Shown: one piece after another, positions 59,063-64,000 of the stretch
Position numbering within the stretch: the first letter of the stretch is position 1
How the letters are laid out: every line of letters starts with the position of its first letter
Assembly (NCBI RefSeq): GCF_017980685.1
Contig: NZ_JACXXO010000015.1
Coordinates: forward strand, 62,001-126,000
Direction of reading: 5' to 3'
DNA: 64,000 nt
From: Pseudomonas iridis
GTDB taxonomy: Bacteria > Pseudomonadota > Gammaproteobacteria > Pseudomonadales > Pseudomonadaceae
Program-made: the position numbers and the translations under genes
Notes under the pieces: model-generated
The model's database searches: none
Seen by the model: the letters and a program-made list of their open reading frames with translations, nothing else
What the model was told of the DNA's origin: nothing

Positions 59063-60515
59063 GAATCAGAAAGCCATGCCGCAACCGGAAATGCGCCGCA
59101 TCCGTCGCATCCACTTCGTCGGTATCGGCGGCGTGGGCATGTGCGGCATCGCCGAAGTGTTGTTGAACCTGGGCTATGAAGTGTCCGGTTCCGACCTGAA
59201 AGCCTCGCCGGTCACCGAGCGTCTGGAATCGTTCGGCGCGAAGATCTTCATCGGCCACCGTGCCGAGAACGCTGCTGCCGCCGATGTGCTGGTGGTGTCG
59301 AGCGCCGTCAACACCTCCAACCCGGAAGTGGCGACTGCACTGGAGCGCCGCATCCCGGTGGTGCCGCGTGCCGAGATGCTGGCTGAGCTGATGCGCTATC
59401 GCCACGGCATCGCAGTTGCCGGTACCCACGGCAAAACCACCACGACCAGCCTGATTGCTTCCGTGTTCGCCGCCGGTGGTCTCGATCCGACGTTCGTTAT
59501 CGGTGGGCGTCTGAACGCTGCCGGCACCAACGCGCAACTCGGCACCAGCCGTTACCTGATCGCCGAAGCCGATGAAAGCGACGCGAGCTTCCTGCACTTG
59601 CAGCCGCTCGTGGCCGTGGTCACCAACATCGACGCCGATCACATGGCGACCTACGGCGGTGACTTCAACAAGCTGAAGAAAACCTTCGTCGAATTCCTGC
59701 ACAACCTGCCGTTCTACGGTTTGGCGGTGATGTGCCTGGACGACCCGGTCGTGCGCGAAATCCTGCCACTGGTCAAACGCCCAACCGTGACTTACGGCTT
59801 CAGTGAAGACGCCGACATTCGTGCGATCAACGTGCGTCAGCAAGGCATGCAGACCTTCTTCACCGTGCTGCGTCCTGATCGCGAGCCGCTGGATGTATCG
59901 GTGAACATGCCGGGCAACCACAACGTGCTCAATTCGCTGGCAACCATCTGCATCGCCACCGACGAGGGCGTCAGCGATGAAGCCATCGTTCAGGGCCTGT
60001 CGGGCTTCCAGGGTGTCGGTCGACGTTTCCAGGTCTACGGCGAACTGCCGGTGGACGGCGGCAGCGTGATGCTGGTCGACGACTACGGCCACCATCCGAC
60101 CGAAGTCGCGGCCGTGATCAAAGCCGTGCGGGGTGGCTGGCCGGAGCGCCGTCTGGTGATGGTTTACCAGCCGCACCGCTACAGCCGCACCCGCGATCTG
60201 TACGACGACTTCGTCAATGTACTGGCTGACGCCAACGTGTTGCTGCTGATGGAAGTCTATCCGGCCGGTGAAGAGCCGATCCCGGGCGCCGACAGCCGCA
60301 AGCTGTGCAACAGCATTCGGCAGCGCGGTGCGCTCGACCCGATCTATATCGAGCGTGGCGTCGATCTGGCGCCGCTGGTCAAGCCGCTGTTGCGCACCGG
60401 CGACATCCTGCTGTGCCAGGGCGCTGGTGATATCGGCGGTCTCGCGCCGAAGCTGTTGAAAAGTGAATTGTTCGCTGGCGCCGTGGCCGCGCCGGTCGAG
60501 GGGAAGTTGAAATGA
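59055..60515 (+). CDS. murC: UDP-N-acetylmuramate--L-alanine ligase
   Basis: A 486-residue Mur ligase. The N-terminal UDP-binding loop IHFVGIGGVGMCGIAEVL is near residues 18-35 and the ATP loop AVAGTHGKTTTTSL near 122-135. It adds the first amino acid, L-alanine, to UDP-MurNAc. It overlaps murG by 8 bp and ddlB by 4 bp. GGAGGTGGTCC provides the ribosome site. Confidence 0.98.
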   Translation: MVENQKAMPQPEMRRIRRIHFVGIGGVGMCGIAEVLLNLGYEVSGSDLKASPVTERLESFGAKIFIGHRAENAAAADVLVVSSAVNTSNPEVATALERRIPVVPRAEMLAELMRYRHGIAVAGTHGKTTTTSLIASVFAAGGLDPTFVIGGRLNAAGTNAQLGTSRYLIAEADESDASFLHLQPLVAVVTNIDADHMATYGGDFNKLKKTFVEFLHNLPFYGLAVMCLDDPVVREILPLVKRPTVTYGFSEDADIRAINVRQQGMQTFFTVLRPDREPLDVSVNMPGNHNVLNSLATICIATDEGVSDEAIVQGLSGFQGVGRRFQVYGELPVDGGSVMLVDDYGHHPTEVAAVIKAVRGGWPERRLVMVYQPHRYSRTRDLYDDFVNVLADANVLLLMEVYPAGEEPIPGADSRKLCNSIRQRGALDPIYIERGVDLAPLVKPLLRTGDILLCQGAGDIGGLAPKLLKSELFAGAVAAPVEGKLK

Positions 60516-61471
60516 CTGCTGCCTACGCCAATCTGTTCTCCACCATCGCGCCGAAAGACTTCGGCCGTGTCGCCGTGCTGTTCGGTGGCCTGAGTGCCGA
60601 GCGTGAGGTTTCGTTGAAATCCGGTAACGCCGTGCTCGAGGCGCTGCAGAGCGCTGGCGTGGACGCGTTCGGCATCGACGTCGGCGACGATATTCTGCAG
60701 CGTCTGCTGAGCGAAAAAATCGACCGCGCCTTCATCATTCTCCACGGTCGTGGCGGTGAAGACGGCTCCATGCAGGGCCTGCTCGAAGTCGCCGGCATTC
60801 CATACACCGGCAGCGGCATTCTGGCTTCGGCACTGGCCATGGACAAACTGCGCACCAAGCAGGTCTGGCACAGCCTCGGGATTCCGACGCCGCGTCACGC
60901 CGTGCTGTGCAGCGAAGCCGATTGTATTTCGGCAGCGACGGAACTGGGCTTCCCTTTGATCGTCAAACCGGCGCATGAAGGTTCAAGTATCGGGATGGCC
61001 AAAGTGAGTTCTGCGTCCGAGTTGATCGACGCATGGAAAGCGGCCAGTACCTACGATTCGCAAGTGTTGGTCGAGCAATGGATTCAAGGTCCGGAGTTCA
61101 CCATCGCCACCCTGCGTGACCAGGTGTTGCCTCCAATCGCCCTGGGTACACCGCACACGTTCTACGACTACGACGCCAAGTACATCGCCAACGATACCCA
61201 GTACCGCATTCCGTGCGGGCTGGATGCCGCCAAGGAAAAAGAACTCATGGATCTCACGGCCAAGGCCTGTGAGGCGCTGGGTATCGCCGGTTGGGGCAGG
61301 GCAGATGTGATGCAGGACGCCGACGGGCAGTTCTGGTTCCTGGAAGTGAACACCGCACCGGGCATGACCGATCACAGTCTGGTGCCGATGGCGGCCCGTG
61401 CTGCCGGTCTGGATTTCCAGCAACTGGTACTGGCCATTCTGGCTGCCAGCGTAGAAGAGGCGCGAGGTTAA
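60512..61471 (+). CDS. ddlB: D-alanine--D-alanine ligase B
   Basis: A 319-residue ATP-grasp ligase. Motifs: VLFGGLSAEREVSLKSG at the N-terminus, LHGRGGEDGSMQGLLE, and the ATP-grasp metal site WFLEVNTAPGMTDHSLVP. It supplies D-Ala-D-Ala to MurF. The ATG overlaps the murC stop. Confidence 0.98.
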   Translation: MTAAYANLFSTIAPKDFGRVAVLFGGLSAEREVSLKSGNAVLEALQSAGVDAFGIDVGDDILQRLLSEKIDRAFIILHGRGGEDGSMQGLLEVAGIPYTGSGILASALAMDKLRTKQVWHSLGIPTPRHAVLCSEADCISAATELGFPLIVKPAHEGSSIGMAKVSSASELIDAWKAASTYDSQVLVEQWIQGPEFTIATLRDQVLPPIALGTPHTFYDYDAKYIANDTQYRIPCGLDAAKEKELMDLTAKACEALGIAGWGRADVMQDADGQFWFLEVNTAPGMTDHSLVPMAARAAGLDFQQLVLAILAASVEEARG

Positions 61472-61475
61472 GACG

Positions 61476-62342
61476 ATGCAAGGCGCACAGCTCAGACATC
61501 AGCCATCCGCACCCGGCCGCAAGCCGGTGCCGCGGGGTGCCAGCCGAATGGTGGCCAAAGAGCCGATGTCCGCGCGCCTGCCAAAAGCCAACTTCGGTTT
61601 TGTGAAAAGCCTGTTCTGGCCAGTGCTGCTGGTGGTGCTCGGGTTCGGTACTTACGAAGGTGCGCAGCGGTTGCTGCCGTACGCCGACCGGCCGATCGCC
61701 AAAATCGCCGTGCAGGGTGACCTGAGCTACATCAGCCAGCAAGCGGTGCAGCAGCGAATCGCCCCGTTCGTCGCGTCGAGCTTCTTCACCATCGACCTGG
61801 CCAGCATGCGCAAAGAGCTTGAGCAAATGCCCTGGATTGCCCACGCCGAAGTGCGTCGGGTGTGGCCGGATCAAGTGGTGATCCGCCTCGAAGAGCAACT
61901 GCCGATAGCGCGTTGGGGCGACGAGTCATTGCTCAACAACCAGGGCCAGGCGTTTACACCCAGGGAACTGGCGAACTACGAACACCTGCCACAACTGTTC
62001 GGCCCACAACGGGCTCAGCTGCAAGTGATGCAGCAATACCAGGTGCTGAGCCAGATGCTTCGGCCTATGGGCTTCTCGATTGCACGCCTGGAATTGCGTG
62101 AGCGAGGTAGCTGGTTCCTGACCACCGGTGCCGGCAGTTCCGGCCCCGGCATCGAGTTGCTGCTGGGACGCGGCAACCTCGTGGAAAAGATGCGCCGCTT
62201 TATCGCCATCTATGACAAGACGCTTAAAGAACAGATTACGAACATTGCGCGCATCGATCTGCGCTACGCCAACGGCCTTGCTGTTGGCTGGCGGGAACCA
62301 GTAGCGCCGACGGCAGCCCAACCCGCTGTCGCAAAGAATTAA
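61476..62342 (+). CDS. ftsQ: Cell division protein FtsQ
   Basis: A 288-residue bitopic protein: a basic cytoplasmic N-terminus, one membrane segment (SLFWPVLLVVLGFGTYEGA, about 46-64), a POTRA domain (about 75-145, IAKIAVQGDLSYISQQAVQQ) and the beta domain that binds FtsB and FtsL. Scaffold of the divisome. The start at 61476 is four bases after the ddlB stop, with GAGG upstream. Confidence 0.96.
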   Translation: MQGAQLRHQPSAPGRKPVPRGASRMVAKEPMSARLPKANFGFVKSLFWPVLLVVLGFGTYEGAQRLLPYADRPIAKIAVQGDLSYISQQAVQQRIAPFVASSFFTIDLASMRKELEQMPWIAHAEVRRVWPDQVVIRLEEQLPIARWGDESLLNNQGQAFTPRELANYEHLPQLFGPQRAQLQVMQQYQVLSQMLRPMGFSIARLELRERGSWFLTTGAGSSGPGIELLLGRGNLVEKMRRFIAIYDKTLKEQITNIARIDLRYANGLAVGWREPVAPTAAQPAVAKN

Positions 62343-62357
62343 GAAGAGGCAGGACCC

Positions 62358-63617
62358 ATGGCAAACGTGCAAAGCGGCAAAATGATCGTCGGTCTGGATA
62401 TCGGCACCTCCAAGGTGGTGGCGCTGGTAGGCGAGGTCTCGGACGACGGCACGCTGGAAATCGTCGGTATCGGTACACATCCGTCCCGCGGCCTGAAAAA
62501 AGGCGTGGTGGTGAATATCGAGTCCACCGTGCAATCGATCCAGCGCGCGATCGAAGAAGCCCAACTGATGGCGGGCTGCCGCATTCACTCGGCGTTCGTC
62601 GGCGTGGCGGGTAATCACATCCGCAGCCTGAACTCCCACGGCATCGTTGCGATTCGTGATCGCGAAGTCAGCTCGGCCGACCTTGAGCGCGTGCTCGACG
62701 CCGCCCAGGCTGTCGCGATCCCGGCTGATCAGCGTGTGCTACATACCTTGCCGCAGGATTACGTGATCGATAACCAGGAAGGCGTTCGCGAACCTCTGGG
62801 CATGTCCGGCGTACGTCTGGAAGCCAAGGTTCACGTGGTCACCTGCGCCGTCAACGCCGCACAGAACATTGAAAAATGCGTGCGCCGCTGCGGTCTGGAA
62901 ATCGACGACATCATTCTGGAGCAACTGGCGTCCGCGTATTCGGTGCTGACCGATGACGAGAAAGAGCTGGGCGTGTGCCTGGTCGATATCGGCGGCGGTA
63001 CCACCGACATCGCGATCTTCACCGAAGGCGCGATCCGCCACACGGCCGTGATCCCGATTGCCGGTGATCAGGTGACCAACGACATCGCCATGGCGTTGCG
63101 CACCCCGACCCAGTACGCCGAAGAGATCAAGATCCGTTACGCCTGCGCTCTGGCCAAACTGGCTGGCGCCGGCGAAACCATCAAAGTGCCAAGCGTTGGC
63201 GACCGTCCCCCGCGTGAACTGTCGCGTCAGGCCCTGGCCGAAGTGGTCGAGCCGCGTTACGACGAACTGTTCACCCTGATCCAGGCCGAACTGCGCCGCA
63301 GCGGCTACGAAGACCTGATTCCGGCCGGCATCGTCCTGACCGGCGGTACGTCGAAGATGGAAGGCGCCACCGAACTGGCCGAAGAAATCTTCCACATGCC
63401 GGTACGCCTCGGTGTCCCGCACGGTGTGAAAGGTCTGGATGACGTGGTGCGCAACCCGATTTATTCCACTGGCGTTGGCTTGTTGATGTACGGCCTGCAA
63501 AAGCAGTCCGACGGAGTTTCGTTCTCCGGCATCGGCAGCCGCGACAGCTACAGCAGCGAAGAGCCTCAGGCGCCGCTGCTCGACCGACTGAAAAAGTGGG
63601 TCCAGGGCAATTTTTAA
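62358..63617 (+). CDS. ftsA: Cell division protein FtsA
   Basis: A 419-residue actin-fold ATPase. The phosphate loops MIVGLDIGTSKVVALVGEV (near residue 9) and CLVDIGGGTTDIAIF (near 207) are typical, and the C-terminal amphipathic membrane helix LLDRLKKWVQGNF is present. FtsA tethers FtsZ to the inner membrane and recruits later division proteins. Starts 15 bp after ftsQ. Confidence 0.98.
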   Translation: MANVQSGKMIVGLDIGTSKVVALVGEVSDDGTLEIVGIGTHPSRGLKKGVVVNIESTVQSIQRAIEEAQLMAGCRIHSAFVGVAGNHIRSLNSHGIVAIRDREVSSADLERVLDAAQAVAIPADQRVLHTLPQDYVIDNQEGVREPLGMSGVRLEAKVHVVTCAVNAAQNIEKCVRRCGLEIDDIILEQLASAYSVLTDDEKELGVCLVDIGGGTTDIAIFTEGAIRHTAVIPIAGDQVTNDIAMALRTPTQYAEEIKIRYACALAKLAGAGETIKVPSVGDRPPRELSRQALAEVVEPRYDELFTLIQAELRRSGYEDLIPAGIVLTGGTSKMEGATELAEEIFHMPVRLGVPHGVKGLDDVVRNPIYSTGVGLLMYGLQKQSDGVSFSGIGSRDSYSSEEPQAPLLDRLKKWVQGNF

Positions 63618-63720
63618 AAGCAGCGCGAAGCGACAAGCTTCAAGCGGCAAGCAACAGCAGTAGATACACCGCAACAAACAGCAGTAGGCGAAAAAACTAG
63701 AGAATGTAAGGAGAGGGAAA
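63618..63720 (+). other. 103-bp ftsA-ftsZ spacer with short direct repeats
   Basis: This is the only real gap inside the dcw cluster. It contains the 10-bp direct repeat ACAGCAGTAG at 63654-63663 and 63678-63687, and a CAAGCTTCAAGCGGCAAGC segment of the AAGC-rich type scattered in pseudomonad genomes. AAGGAGAGGG before ftsZ is the ribosome site. A separate ftsZ promoter here is possible; no clear -35/-10 pair is seen. Confidence 0.5.
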
Positions 63721-64000
63721 ATGTTCGAACTCGTAGACAACATCCCCGCAAGCCCGGTAATCAAAGTTATCGGTGTTGGCGGTGGCGGCGGCAACGCTGT
63801 CAATCACATGGTCAAGAGCAACATCGAAGGCGTTGAATTCATCTGCGCCAACACTGATGCTCAAGCGCTGAAATCCATCGGCGCGCGGACCATCCTGCAA
63901 CTGGGCACCGGCGTGACCAAAGGTCTCGGCGCTGGCGCCAACCCTGAAGTAGGTCGTCAGGCTGCTCTCGAAGACCGTGAGCGCATTGCCGAAGTCCTGC
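63721..64000 (+). CDS. ftsZ: Cell division protein FtsZ, N-terminal fragment
   Basis: The first 93 codons are in the window; the gene continues past the right edge. The sequence MFELVDNIPASPVIKVIGVG followed by GGGGNAVNHM is the conserved FtsZ start with the first nucleotide-binding loop; the tubulin signature GGGTGTG would lie just beyond the edge. It is the GTPase that forms the Z ring. A strong ribosome site (GGAGAGGGAAA) precedes the ATG. Confidence 0.97.
   Translation, partial: MFELVDNIPASPVIKVIGVGGGGGNAVNHMVKSNIEGVEFICANTDAQALKSIGARTILQLGTGVTKGLGAGANPEVGRQAALEDRERIAEVL

Overview
The window reads as a chromosomal segment of a fluorescent pseudomonad (Pseudomonas, most likely the P. fluorescens group). 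The basis is the gene order around mqo, hprA, trpS/zapE, rplM-rpsI, petABC, sspAB and the mra/dcw cluster, the GC-rich codon use, and the abundant short extragenic palindromes typical of that genus. It carries 63 protein-coding genes (the first, upp, and the last, ftsZ, are cut by the window edges) and one structural RNA gene, rnpB. I see no tRNA, rRNA, insertion sequence, prophage or CRISPR array.

Layout. Positions 1-13500 hold purine/pyrimidine salvage (upp, an hpt-like gene), malate:quinone oxidoreductase, small envelope and lipoprotein genes, an acyltransferase, an SRAP-fold protein with an altered active site, an M48 lipoprotein protease, a GDT1-type manganese exporter under a yybP-ykoY (Mn2+) riboswitch, rsmC, a hydroxypyruvate-reductase-like gene and a LysE exporter. 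Positions 13600-22000 form a lipid or hydrophobic-substrate locus: an AlkK-type acyl-CoA synthetase, a DUF1302 and a DUF1329 envelope protein, and a MalT-like LuxR regulator. A solitary, divergent PP2C phosphatase follows at 22064-22873. Positions 23000-28600 are housekeeping (MBL hydrolase, OmpA lipoprotein, zapG, alpha/beta hydrolase, trpS, zapE).

Positions 28630-35113 look accessory. Four genes on the minus strand encode a flavin amino-acid 2-monooxygenase related to IaaM, a nitrilase-family amidase, an unknown membrane protein made of two repeated halves, and an asparaginase. A GlxA-type regulator lies upstream on the same strand. I infer a pathway of the form amino acid -> amide -> carboxylic acid with its own transporter; the substrate cannot be read from the sequence. 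This is the best candidate here for an undescribed system.

Positions 35265-64000 return to the conserved core: acyl-CoA dehydrogenase, aldo-keto reductase, rplM-rpsI, petABC (cytochrome bc1), sspAB, BON lipoprotein, SIS isomerase, yraN and lpoA, rsmI, rnpB, and then the tightly overlapping division and cell-wall operon mraZ-rsmH-ftsL-ftsI-murE-murF-mraY-murD-ftsW-murG-murC-ddlB-ftsQ-ftsA-ftsZ. A sigma70-like promoter and a three-repeat MraZ operator precede mraZ.
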